This document shows, piece by piece, positions 24,515 to 38,003 of a stretch of DNA of 64,000 nt; position 1 is the first letter of the stretch; each line of letters begins with the position of its first letter. The DNA is from Rhytidiadelphus loreus (taxonomy: Eukaryota > Streptophyta > Bryopsida > Hypnales > Hylocomiaceae): the NCBI GenBank assembly GCA_947034895.1, contig OX344764.1:15810001-15874000 (forward strand), written 5' to 3'. The translations under genes were made by a program, and so were the position numbers. Below the pieces are notes generated by a model. That model had not been told where the DNA came from and did no database searches. It was given only the letters and a program-made list of their open reading frames with translations.

Positions 24515-25040
24515 CCAATGGCGCAATCCATTTGTAATTTCGAGTTAATCTCCAAAAGTTAGATAAATTTCAGTAATAGAATTGATTTCTAGTAATTAGA
24601 AGTGTTAGAAGGGCTTTTAAGCAATTGCAAAGGGGAAATTTAGGAAATGGTGAGGAGTGCTTGGCAAGTCTTGCTTGAGAGGCACTCCAAGGTTTTGAAA
24701 AGGAGGATGGGTGCCCTTAAAAGAGTATATAAGGGCATCCATGTTTCTCTCAAAACACACATTCTCTCTCTCTTATAGTTTCATGGTCTTTTAAGTTTTG
24801 ACTCTTTTAGCCATAATTTGTGTTTCTTCTTTGTGTTATTTAGAAAATTTGGTTGAAACAAAACTCCCAAAGTTTAGTTGCGTACTAGTTTGTTGATTGT
24901 ATCTTAGAATTTGAGGTTGTTCATTTAATACAGCGGAGCTTTGACTTCAAGTCCTAGGATTGTTTTAAAAATTTAATGATTTTCTAAAAGACGGCGAAGC
25001 TTTCACCTTATCATTAATCTTGTTCACATTAAAAGAAAAA
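24515..25040 (+). mobile_element. Plus-strand fragment related to the 4-kb LTR-like element
   Basis: It begins with CCAATGGCGCAATCCATTTG and CTCCAAAAGTTAG, matching 13920-13970. It goes on through a TATA-like promoter to two motifs, GCGGAGCTTTGAC (24934) and GGCGAAGCTTTCACC (24992), corresponding to the pair at 14503 and 14569. Ends and target duplication were not identified. Confidence 0.55.
24726..24733 (+). promoter_or_regulatory. TATA box of an LTR-like fragment
   Basis: TATATAAG sits between a GGGTGCCCTT block and a pyrimidine-rich CTCTCTCTC stretch. This is the arrangement expected of an LTR promoter and transcription start. Confidence 0.4.
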
Positions 25041-25049
25041 TTGTTAAAG

Positions 25050-28000
25050 ATTGTGGTTCAAAACTATATTTATAATAAAATTTGTAACATAATTTATAGC
25101 ATAATTCATAACACCATTTGAAGCACCATTTAAAGCAAAGTTTAATTCATAAGAAAAAAATTACAATATTCGAAGTAATGTTTATAAAAAAATATAGTAC
25201 TTAAAAAACTATATTGTTTTATATTGACCCCTAAATGTCAATTTAATTGAAATTCTTGGTAGGTTCCTCATTAGAGAAGTTTTTGGGTCCTTGAGAGATT
25301 GGTTTAGGGTTGTTCATATTGTTGATTACAACCCCATATAGTTAGAATATTAAAATAATAATAAAAAATAAAAATATTTTGATTAATATATAATATTTGA
25401 CATGGCAGTCTCATGATCACATCAAATGGCTTTTGTGCAATATTCTCAAAGCACTTCCAAAGTTCCCAAAATTTGAGAATTCACAATCTTCCGAAACTCT
25501 GAAAACCCCTCTAATGACAAAGTCAATTTGGGTTGAATGTTTATAAAAATTTGACAAAGTGTGTGAACATGTATCCACTTAGTGGAAAAATAATTTTTTT
25601 TCCGATTAGGTGTTCTAATCAAAAGTTATGTTGCCTTGATTTATAATTAGATATTTCAAAGGTTTGCCTCTACTTTTTCAACATTTAAATTTCAAATTAA
25701 AAAATTCCTCATTGCACAAAAAATCAGGGTATCTTATGCAATCATGCAATGTGCTTATTGTTGTTTGTATTTTTTTAAAAAAATTAGTTGAATTAAGTGA
25801 AATACAAAAGGAATCATATTAATTTGATAAGAATTGTAATTGATATGAATTTTCAAACACGTTTGGTGCAAAAATATAAAATTGTCAGTAAGTGGAGGTC
25901 ATAGAAATCTTTAAAATGTTCAAAATTATTGATCTAGTATTCCAGTACCATAATCCCATTTGATGAGTGTTTTAAAAGTACAAGTTCAACATTCTTAAAG
26001 CACCTCTTTTATTGGCTGAAGTTACCACTTGTTTTGACAAGCATTGATTTACAACTAAACCCACTTAAATCAACATTTACTTAAATACATCTTTATCAAC
26101 TTTAAACCATCTATAAAGAGATGTGAGCTTGATGTCATTTTTAGACAATAACACCTAATTGCTTGTTCAAATAAAATGACTTACACACTCTCTAGAAACG
26201 AGTAGAAGACTAGTACAAATGGGAGAGTCCCTCAAATGTTGAAATTTGGTGACTAATGACATTGGATTGTTCCACCTTAAATGGATGAAATTTTTTAAAG
26301 ATCCAGTCTTGTGCCTTATATTGTTTGAATCTTATAGTTCATGTTATGGCATTTATTAATTTTTTCTTAGAATTTTCTATGGTCAAGGTTATTAGGCGAA
26401 TAGGATATATTGTATTAGTATGAAATTACATCAAACCATTTATTTGAGGCTTAGATAGTATATAAATTTGAAAAAAATTAGAATTGTAAGATGAATTATT
26501 TTGCAATTGACAAGAATTTTTTACCTTCACACTATCATTATCTATAAAAGAATATTTAGAAATTGTCGTTTTACTAAAGAATTTGAAAATTTAGAATAAT
26601 ACTTTAAAAAAAAAAACTTCATTCAAAAGAAAAGACCTTGACGATCCAGATGTTACATTGGATGTTAATATAGACAAAAAACATAAGTTGTTTTATTGAA
26701 CATTCACTAAAATTAATCACAAAAAATGATGAACACGTCACATAAAATATGAAGGTCTTAAAGTGATTGGAAAATTTTCTATTTTGTAGCTTGTGCATTA
26801 TAACACCGTTGGATGAATTCATCCAATTAGTCATTAAATTCATGTAGATCAAAATCCTAAATCCAATACCATAAGATATCCTAAAAATGAGATGATGTGA
26901 GTGATTTTCACCATGAGGCAAAAACTATCCACAAATTTGGTCTAGAAGAGGAGTGTATAGAACCTCTACACTAAATTCACCTCAAAGCAATGGACTCCAC
27001 TAAGTTTTATATTGATTTCTATTTTATTTTATTTTTATCTTAAAAGACTTTAAATGCAAACCATAAGGGCATCAGTCCAAAATCCCTTTGAAACAACACC
27101 AAAGGCAATAAAAACACTTTAAAACATGATTTAGGAAGTCCTAGTATCCTCCTAGACCAAATTTACACCAAGAAGACTCCAATTAGGGCTCAAAATGAGT
27201 GAAATCTAGGCCTATAATTTTGCGACAATACCTCTTCTTTAAGTCAAATCTCTAAATTCAACCATGGACTCACCTATGAACCTTTTTCCAATCATGCAAG
27301 AGTTTTAGACATCCAAATTGTGGAAGACCATAGATATGTGCTCAAAATGCAAGACTCAACATAAGGTAAATCAGCCTATGACAAGCAGAATGGCTGGTTT
27401 GCCATGTTCACATTTTTGAAAAAAATTTAAAAAAAATCTCTATGAAGATAAACATGAGGAATGCAGAGAGCAAGTGAAATTTTATTTTTTGGACAAAAAA
27501 TGAATTTTTTATGAATTTTTGAAGTCTGCTGTGCAGTTGGCTTTAAAGAGTCTATAGACTACCCCAAATCAGTAGAAAAGTGTTTCAATGATGGTCATCT
27601 AACCACCTAATGCAGTCAAAACATTTTCTAACATGGCTCCAAGATTTCTTAATATGGACATGACATGAAAGAATTACAAAATAACTTTTTACTACCAGTT
27701 TACATTGAAAATGGATAAGTGTCCTAAGACAGTTACCAATAACTTCGTGACCATTTCCCAAGGCTTTGATTATGGTCACAAATTAATCAAATGCAGTTCT
27801 AACCCCATTTATTGGAAAAAGTTTGTCATGGGTTGATTTAAGACTGTAATGGGTAGTTCTCTAGGAGCCTGTCATAGGAGATTTGCCTGTCATAGGCTGG
27901 TTTACCTTAGATTGTAATCAAATTACATTTGAACTTGGTTGAAGTCACAAAACAAGGAAGAGCACAACCCGAATTGCCACCTATGAGGTAGCTAGATTCT

Positions 28001-28250
28001 CTCTACCAAAATGGCTACCATTTTTTCTTCCTTGTTTCAAATCTAGCGAGATTTAGCCCTTCGGATAGCTAACTTCATGATCCATTTTCCCTCCAAATTT
28101 TAATTCAACACACCTTGCCAATCTTCCACAATTGCTCCTCAACGTTGTAGCTCCATTTGAAGGCAACAACTAAACTCCCTTCACAAAAATAGCCACCATT
28201 TCTTCATCGTTACTCCAAATTTTTATTAGTTGTGAATTCATAATCTCCAA
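25050..28250. other. AT-rich intergenic sequence, no gene recognised
   Basis: Long AT-rich stretch with short open frames only (the longest is 26619-26921, minus strand, without known motifs). I see no mobile-element ends with a matching duplication. Confidence 0.5.
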
Positions 28251-28254
28251 TTGA

Positions 28255-28489
28255 CATGGCACTTCCATGTTTTTTGTGATGTTTTAATAAACGTGACCAT
28301 GTTTTATTTGATGTCCAAAGAAACATACACATTATCCCTTGTGACATCTACTTGTTTTTATTCCATGTCTTTCCCAACATCAACCAAAAATTTGCCTCCC
28401 ACAAGTTCAAAATTCATGATCCATTGATGTCAATGAAAGCATGACCCGTTTCTTCAAAACACCACTAAAAAGGGGGATTTCTTATAGTG
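28255..28489. repeat. 3' terminal part of a CACTA-type element
   Basis: This ~235-bp block matches the last ~240 bp of the element at 738-2359, sharing AACGTGACCATGTTTTATTT and the end TTTCTTATAGTG. No left end with a matching TCA duplication was found upstream, so the copy is truncated or its 5' end has decayed. Confidence 0.7.
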
Positions 28490-29384
28490 TCAACGAGGGT
28501 CTATTCATGCTTTAACATTTCACCTTTGAAAAATTACAGAAAATTCACTTCTTGTTAGAATAGCTTCATTCTTTTGGCAAATGATATCTCTCAAACTTTT
28601 CAATCTTTGAAAATATGGAAGCTGACAAATAGCTTCTACAAAGTAGCTAGATGACAAATATGTATGGTAATGAGTAGTTCTACTTTAGGGATTGAAAATC
28701 CAATGTTCAATTCTTAAAAATTCAAAACAAAATACAAAAGTGTACCATATGGGTTGATATACACTGTGCATTTTGAACATTGAACAAACACCTAAAAAAT
28801 ACCTTGTTCTATAGAAACCTAGTAATGTAAATAGTATAAATATAGAAAATTTTAGAATTTTGAACACATGTAATCAAGAATTTTGTGTTTATATTATATC
28901 ATATTCATTGATTACTTTGCAATCTTACCCTATCTTATTTCCTGTCTTATCCAAATGAAATTACTAGAGATAAAAAATGTATTTTGATGAGTTTTCATAA
29001 TAAATTGCTTCTAAATTGATTTGACAAAGGTCTAAAAAGAAATTTTCAAGTTACATCACATGAATAATTTTGAAAAATCGTATCCAACATCTTTTCTCTA
29101 ATACAAATATTCAAAATAGTTGAAGAAGTCTTGTATTGTAACACATCTAGATGTTTTCCAAAACTCTTTGACATTAAGTGGTTAAAAATTTCATAGAAAG
29201 TCCCAAAATACACCAATGAAAAGGATAAATCATCTCTTGCACTTTCAAATGCTTAAAAGAAAGTGGGTGATATACAATTGTGGGTAATATAAAATGCACA
29301 ATATAACATGTGTTCTTATTTTGGGATTGTATAGGCCTTGAAAATGCTATGGTCAATTACAAATCTTCACAATACCTAGATAAT
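28490..29384. other. AT-rich intergenic sequence
   Basis: Nothing beyond short open frames is visible. Confidence 0.5.
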
Positions 29385-29812
29385 TAAATTATCCCATTCT
29401 AGACCAAATGGGAGCAAGCCCATTGTGGGCTAAATTATATTAGTGGTGTGTACATTTTAGAGCTGAAATGTACACGCCACTAAGGTAGTATGCTGTTAAA
29501 TGGCACCTGACCTTAAAGCGCCATCTAGAAGGTTTGTACATTTCGAATTTCAGTTATGTACCTAATTAGATGGAGCGCTTTCAGAAATGAACTTTGACCC
29601 TTAATAACTTTTGCATACAATATCCAAATGTGACGTTCTTTGGTGCGTTGGAACCTCCTTTCACTTGCCAACATGAATATGTGAAAATTTGACTAGTTTC
29701 ATAATAGCAACTAGGCTCAGTAGTAAAAAGTGACGGTTTTGGGTGTACCCACCTTAACATAATTTAGCCCACAGTAGGCTTGCTCCCATTTGGTCTAGAA
29801 TGGGGTAGTTTA
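29385..29812. mobile_element. 428-bp foldback element with ~50-bp terminal inverted repeats
   Basis: The left arm contains CCCATTCTAGACCAAATGGG, GAGCAAGCC and GGGCTAAATTAT. The right arm contains their reverse complements in mirrored order at 29757-29812. The interior is non-coding. No clear target duplication was found, so the class is open. Confidence 0.7.
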
Positions 29813-30346
29813 CCTTACATACTCCTAAAGGACCCCAGAAAACAGAAAAAGCTTTTCCTAGTAACAATAATTGAGGACGCCTCCAAAGTGAAAATTCCAT
29901 TATAAATTCAGACCTCTCCCCCAAAAGGGCGTAACAAATTTCTGGTAAAACTCTCTAGAATGTCAGTACTCAGGAGTCCGTCCTCGTCAGTACGTGTTCA
30001 GATACTAACATTTCCAAATGGCCTGAGAATGTCGTCATGGGTGCGCCTCCTGAAGAATTCCTGATGTGGAAAAGCATTGAGCAATGAGCACATTCTACCG
30101 GAAACTTGCAAGACGTCAGATCTGAGAATCCGGGTCACGACCTACGAAACCGCTGTGCACATCTAGGGCTCTCAGTAAAGGCAACCACCATAAAGAAGCC
30201 TCGCAACGCAGGGGTTTTCGTCGTGTGCACTCTGTTTTCTTGGGTTTCTGCTTCCTGTTTGTGTCGTCTGCATCTGCGGCAGCTGCGGCTCGCTCTTTCT
30301 CTTTCTGTGCTCTCGCCTCGGCAGGAAGAGAAGGTTGCTTGCCGCG
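29813..30346 (+). promoter_or_regulatory. Promoter and 5' leader region of the SAHH gene
   Basis: GC content and CpG frequency rise steadily toward the start codon. A TATAAAT sequence at 29901 is a possible TATA element. A pyrimidine-rich leader (TCTTTCTCTTTCTGTGCTCT) lies at 30294-30313 just ahead of the start. The transcription start cannot be fixed from sequence. Confidence 0.4.
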
Positions 30347-32315
<1,969 letters not shown>

Positions 32316-33070
32316 TGGTGTCGCTTGGCGGATTTGTGGATCTTTGTTGTTAGTTTTTTTTCCTTGAGAGCGGTACACCTTTTTCTTGTTTTTTTTCTGA
32401 GAGCATCTTACTTGCGGAGAATAGACCCGATGGATGTTTTGGGTTGGGATCGGCAAGGATGACATTTTTTTTGACTACCTATCGTAATCGAATTGGGGAG
32501 AGTTCCTCAAATGAGTCGTTCGACTCGAATTGATTAGATTTTTCTGTCAACTCCTATTTGTTTGGACTAGTAAATGTGTCTATTTGTGTGCTGGCTATCC
32601 CTGATAGCAGATCTGAAGAAATGTTGCTTTCGACCTGTTGTGATGTGATTTCTGTTGACAAGGGCCTTGACGCAGGGTTGAGTGTCGGATTTGATTGTTA
32701 AGTTTTATGTTTTCACTTAGTAGTCACGATTTGTAATGTGGGTGGTTTCAGTTTTTTTTTGTTTACGTTTTCGAAAGCTCTTCAGTCGACCGAAGAAGGT
32801 ATTTAGTTTGTCATTCAAGATCTTTTTAGGCTTGAAGAATTGGTGGATTTGAATACACTGTTGTATGTGCACTCTGTCTAGGTGATCATCGCGTTGGAAG
32901 CTTGTGAAAAATTGATTAGCGTCCCATTTGTGCACTCTGCACTTCAACACAAAAATGACGCTGAGCACGTTTTCCGGCGGATGAATGACAAAGAACTTCT
33001 CCGTGTGGGATAGAAGTGCAACTACATATTCTCCCAATTTTGCGTGAAAAGGGGATGCTGCGTACAGTAC
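32316..33070. other. 3' flank of SAHH
   Basis: T-rich sequence after the stop codon is presumably 3' UTR. From about 32950 to 33080 the sequence matches 58850-58960 (shared words ATGAATGACAAA, AGAAGTGCAACTA), marking a dispersed non-coding repeat. Confidence 0.45.
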
Positions 33071-33076
33071 GACTTC

Positions 33077-33198
33077 CAAGTGAAGGGTAGTCACACCTTC
33101 TTCACTTTGCACATGGAGAATGAAAAGTTGGGGACGGCAAGTGAAGGGTAGTCACACCTTCTTCACTTTGCACATGGAGAATGAAAAGTTGGGGACGG
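33077..33198 (+). repeat. Perfect 61-bp tandem duplication
   Basis: Positions 33077-33137 and 33138-33198 are identical by eye. The unit contains GGGTAGTCACACCTTC and GAGAATGAAAAGTTGGGGAC. A partial, diverged third copy follows. The inverse of the unit's start recurs at 34420-34465, so it also forms part of a larger inverted arrangement. Confidence 0.85.
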
Positions 33199-33265
33199 TT
33201 TGGACACCTTCTTCACTTTGGACTTGCAGAATGGAGAATGACAAGTTGGTGAGTGAAGGAGGTGT

Positions 33266-34156
33266 GACACCCTTAACCCCTCATCGCCTAAGTCCAAACG
33301 GGGTCAAAAACAGCGTTGCTTTAGAAGTGTTGTAAATTTAGATGTCGCTAAGTTATAGAAATCTTAACTATACAATATTGTAGTGAACATGTTGTACATT
33401 ACACAGAAAAAATTTGAAGCCGATTAATAGATAATAATATTTTAGTGTTAAAAAAAGATGCTGAAATTTTCCAAAAAACACATTTGGAGGTGAAATTCAA
33501 CTTCTGAACCTACTCAAATGCAAAACTTGAGACTATAAAGTGATTCAAAATCAACATATAAACACATTGGTGAAAAAAAATATTGTTCAATTGACTAAAC
33601 CTCCTCCACTAAAAAGCATCTCAGTCATTCATTTCTTTTTGGATTCACGTGAAATTTTAGCCACACAAATTAGACTAGTATGCGCAACTTTCACAAAAGA
33701 AATGATTGAAAATGGACACTCTATGAAGAAGTTACAAGCCGCCGAATTTCACTGTAATCCGAAAATGGCTGGATTTTAAATTTTGAATTGCTCCCAAACA
33801 TTCAAAGAAGCTTGTATTGACATGGAAATTTTACCACAATAACTAGACTAAAAGGGGAACACAACCCAACAAATTTTGTTGAAAATGAACATTGTATGAA
33901 GGAGATACATCCCCCCAAAGTTTCAGCCATCAAATGCAAATTGGTGAATTCAAATTGAACTTGTGAACTTTGATTGGCTCCCATTTAATTTGTAAATCTT
34001 GGATTGATCTGAAAATATTACCACACAAACTAGAAGAGAGAGCGCAACTTTATCGACAAATTTTATTGAATTCAGATATTGGATGCAAAAGTTACAACAC
34101 TTTGAATTATACATGAGGACACTTTTTGTCCCCTCAGGCGATGAGGGGTTAAAAGA
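33266..34156. mobile_element. ~0.9-kb terminal-inverted-repeat element, copy A
   Basis: The left end carries CCTTAACCCCTCATCGCCTA and the right end carries GGCGATGAGGGGTTAAAAG, an inverted pair. The interior is AT-rich and non-coding. A second copy in direct order lies at 34545-35795. No target duplication is certain. Confidence 0.6.
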
Positions 34157-34544
34157 TGTGTTGGGAGTGGAGAACGAAAAAAATGGAGAACTAACTCACC
34201 TAAACCTAAGATTAGACATAAAGTTGGAGGGAATTCGGCAACAACAAAGGTAAAGCGGCAATGAAAGGTAAAAGTGTAGAGCATAAAGGAATCTTCATAT
34301 GTGGATATATCTTCCGCACTCCCAATCTTCACCTCTGCGTGTGAAGACTAGGAGTGCGGAAGATATATCCAACTAAGTATATTCTACCAACATGAAGCCA
34401 ACCCTAAGCCACCACCTTTCCATTCTCCATTCTCCAAGTGCAAAGTAAAAAAGGTGTGACTGCCCCTAATGACTACTTTTGGATTTTGTGAAGGCAACAA
34501 TTTGCACAATCCCTGAATAGTTGATTACCATGGTGACAAGCTTG

Positions 34545-35795
34545 TCATTGAACCCTTCATTGTTGGAGGCCTATTTGAGTACTAAAACATCATTGCTTTT
34601 GAAGTGTTGTACTTCAAAATGTTAGGAAGGTAAAGAAATCTCAACTGTACAATCTTGTAGATGACATGAATCAAATTTGGAGTCATTTGACTCTATAGAT
34701 TGAAAGATTATAATGTTTTAGTGTTGAAAAAGGATGTTGAAATTTTCTTAGAAACACATTTGGAGGTGAAATTCGATATCTAAATCTACTCAAATGAAAA
34801 AAATTTAAACTATAAAGTGATTCAAAACCAAAATACAAACACATCTGAGAAAGAAAATATCATAGAATTGACTCATTGTGTTTACAAAATGACTTTCAAA
34901 TGTCAAAAAATTAGCAAGAGAAGTTGCAAAAAACACCTCTAAGGTTGAACGTCCTTGTTCTCAAATGCTTCTTAGTCACTCATTACTTCTTGAATTGAGA
35001 TGAATTTTAGCCACATAAACTAGACTAATATGTGCATATTTTACAAATTTTTTTATTGAAAATTGACATTGTATGAAGAAGAAACAAGCCGCCAAAGTTC
35101 ACTGTAATCCAAAAATGTTGGGATTTTGAACTTCAAACATTCAAAACAACTTGAATTGACGTGAAAGTTTTACCAAAATAACTAGATTTCAAGGGGAACA
35201 TCTATTAAATTTTATTGAAAACAAATATTTGATGAAAGAGCATTAGGGGAGAAATGAAGCCTCTGAGAGACCGTCTAGCCATGGGTCCCATGCTGCAAAC
35301 GATTGCCGGACTGTCAGATAATTTAATAATAAAAAAATAAAAAAATATTAGAAATAATAATAATAATAATAAATTTTAGAAAAAAAATTTAGAAAATATT
35401 AAAAATTAATTAATGCACTCCATCGTGGCAATCTCTGTGCCACGTTTGACTGCTGCTTTTGCAACGTTTCCACAATCTGGGAATGTCAGGGAATTCGAGG
35501 TCTCCCAATGGCCTGAAAAATCTTCTAATGATACAATCCCCCAAAGTTGCAACCTTCAAATGCAGTTTGGTGAACCCAAATTGAACTTGTGGACTTCGAT
35601 TGGCTTCCAAGAAATTAGTACATCTTAGATTGATCAAGAAAATTTACCACATAAACTAGAAGAGAGAACGCAAATTTTCCAACAATTTTTTTATTGAATT
35701 TGGACATCAGATGCAAAAGTTACAATACTTTGAATTGGACTTGAAACTATGTGAGGAACCTTTTCGTCCCCTCCGGCAATGAGGGGTTAAAAGGG
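34545..35795. mobile_element. ~0.9-kb terminal-inverted-repeat element, copy B, carrying a MITE
   Basis: It follows copy A in the same orientation and shares most of its length: GAAATCTCAACTGTACAATC corresponds to 33359-33380, and GCAATGAGGGGTTAAAAG matches the end. The left end is diverged (GAACCCTTCATTGTTGGAGG). A 290-bp MITE at 35241-35530 interrupts it at a site that is continuous in copy A, so copy A shows the empty site. Confidence 0.6.
35241..35530. mobile_element. 290-bp CATTAG-ended MITE, copy 1
   Basis: The ends are CATTAGGGGAGAAATGAAG and, reverse-complemented, CATTAGAAGATTTTTCAGG, each followed by GRGAGACC. The core is AT-rich with a TAA microsatellite at 35362-35384. The second copy, inverted, is 48782-49072. 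Comparison with the empty site in the repeat at 33266-34156 gives these limits. No target duplication is obvious. Confidence 0.8.
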
Positions 35796-35799
35796 TTAA

Positions 35800-36840
35800 T
35801 TGCAACCTTGAGCATGAATCTAGTGTATCACTATTTATAGTGCTTGGGGCAAAACAATCTAATAGATAATTGACTTTTTGGACTATAGGGATCTTACACC
35901 TAACTAGTATGAAAATGTGGGAAAAATTTCAGAATTTTTGACCACATAGGTTGCAAGATATCTTTGTTTCTAGTGAAAAAAATAAGTTTTTCAACACATT
36001 GTAGGACTATATTATTTGACTTTCAATCTTCTTAACTTAAATTTTTTGCACTATAGAGTTTTGAGGTTTAAATCCTTATGTTAGAGAAATGAGTTGAGAG
36101 TCTATAAAATAAAAAATAAAAAAAATAAACTTAATTTTTATTCTTTAAAAAATTGTTAAGTAGAAGTAGGCAAGAGATAGAAGGAAAATCTAAATTATTA
36201 ATATCTCTAAAATGGAATCTAAATGCACTAATCCCAATGGTGAGATTTTTGTAGAAAGCAAACTAAATCATAAGCAATTTTTTTTAGTCTTAAAATTGTA
36301 AAAGTTGCATTCAGAAATAAATCCTACAAGTTATTTTTTCAAGAAGATGTTCTTATTGTCCAAAAAACAAGATTGTCCATAATTTTCTCATATCAAATCC
36401 AAATGGAAAGAATAAAAGCTTTCCATATAGACAAGAATACAATCTATTAGAAAAATAAATAAAAGTAAATTCAAATTTACATTTTTGAATTTTTATTTTA
36501 TTGCCACCTTCCTCCCCCCCTTTCTCTTGTTTTGAGCTTATTTGGGCATAATTTTTATTCCTACGCATTGATTGAAAAAAAATTATAATTCCATGAAGCT
36601 AATCAATATTTCTATCTTTGGCTCTCGGCAAGATAGGATTGTCACTTTGAATTTATTTCTAGGTCCTTTATGTAAATTAGGTTCTACTTTTTATTCTTTG
36701 GTGTGGTCTCTACATTTTCCCTCTAGGGCTCTATCCTCACCTTCCACTATTTGTTCTTGTTCACTTCATGGAATAAACTCCAGATTTAAAAATAAAAATA
36801 AAAACGATTCACAAAGAAGTTTTGCCATACCAGTTGGGGA
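35800..36840. other. AT-rich intergenic sequence
   Basis: Short open frames on both strands have no recognisable motifs. Nothing else is visible. Confidence 0.5.
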
Positions 36841-37099
36841 ACCCATCCCGGTCGGTAAGATCAGGGTGGATTGACCCCCTCGCTCGGCCTTACCAGGGGT
36901 GCAAGTAAAAAAAATGCCCCCTATTTTGGGCCGTTCTAGGGTATACTCTTGACCGCACCTAGCTAATTCGGGGTCTCTGATCACAAAAATGAATTCAAAA
37001 TATGCAAAAAAAAATTCATGTTCAAAAAATAAATAATTCCAGGGTTTGCCCACAGGGCCGAGCGAGTGGGTCAGTTCTCCCTGGCCGTCGGTAATGGGT
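36841..37099. mobile_element. 259-bp foldback element
   Basis: Arms of about 50-60 bp pair imperfectly: ACCCATCCCGGTCGGTAAG with CCGTCGGTAATGGGT, and GACCCCCTCGCTCGGCC with GGCCGAGCGAGTGGGTC. The core is AT-rich. The arm motif CAGGGTGRATTGACCCCCTC is shared with the foldback at 51653-51872, so the two form a family. Confidence 0.65.
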
Positions 37100-38003
37100 A
37101 GTCCGACTCTACCTTATGTTCCTCTATTCTGTGTGGTGTAATAAAGTCATCAATCACTGGTTTGACTTTATTATTTTATAAAGTAATGTACCAATACCAG
37201 TTAGACAGCGACCTCTGCTTTGTTGCAGAGCCCTTTCAACAATACCATTTGCCCCGTGCACCTCTGCGGCATTCTAGCACTGGCACACTTCTCGAGTTTC
37301 TCACACTTCTAAGATTCCACACATGTAGACAAATACAAAGTCCACTATTAATAAAGAGGAAATATACTTGAAACTCGCTGTTCAATATTTTTCACTTTTC
37401 GAGTAACCAATGTCTAGTTTTGCGAAGTGCTGATGCCTACTAGATAAGAAAACAAATTGTAACTATGCAGATTATAGAAGGTTCACTTTATCTACTACAG
37501 TGTATAACAACTATGAGAATCCTAATAGAATCTGCAAATATGCTACAATTCCAAACTCCACATTCTCTGTACATGTATTATGAAACCGAAACACTGTAGA
37601 TTGTATTACAGACTTTAACATAGCAGCATACTTCAAACCCATGGGCTCCACAGTGGCTCCAAAGTGCTGATTTTTTACATCAAAACATACCTAGTTCACC
37701 CAGCAACAGTGGGAAAGCTGCTGCATTTCACTACAGGTAGTTATGTACATTGTACAATGCCAGAGTGCATGGTTCGTTCTTACATTCCTAAAGAATGTAA
37801 GAAAATATAATGAAAACCACTTCACATACAAGAGTCTACCAAGTCAACATCATAATACAGTAGTACCAAATGTATTACCAACTGCGCACACTGCATTATC
37901 TTCCCAAATTCTCAGTTATTCTGAGCGTATTCACGACTGCAATACCTCGAGTTAAAAGACTGCTTTCACCCGAAAAAGATTCTCCTTTGGATGGTTTGGA
38001 TAT
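37100..38003. other. Region downstream of the 38004-39684 gene
   Basis: It probably includes the 3' UTR of the minus-strand gene. Short open frames only; nothing further recognised. Confidence 0.4.

Noticed and set aside
26528..28489. Possible full-length CACTA element starting TCA/CACTATCATT and ending TTATAGTG/TCA
   Set aside because: The flanking triplets match, but the left end does not resemble the right end beyond CACTAT, so the pairing is probably chance.
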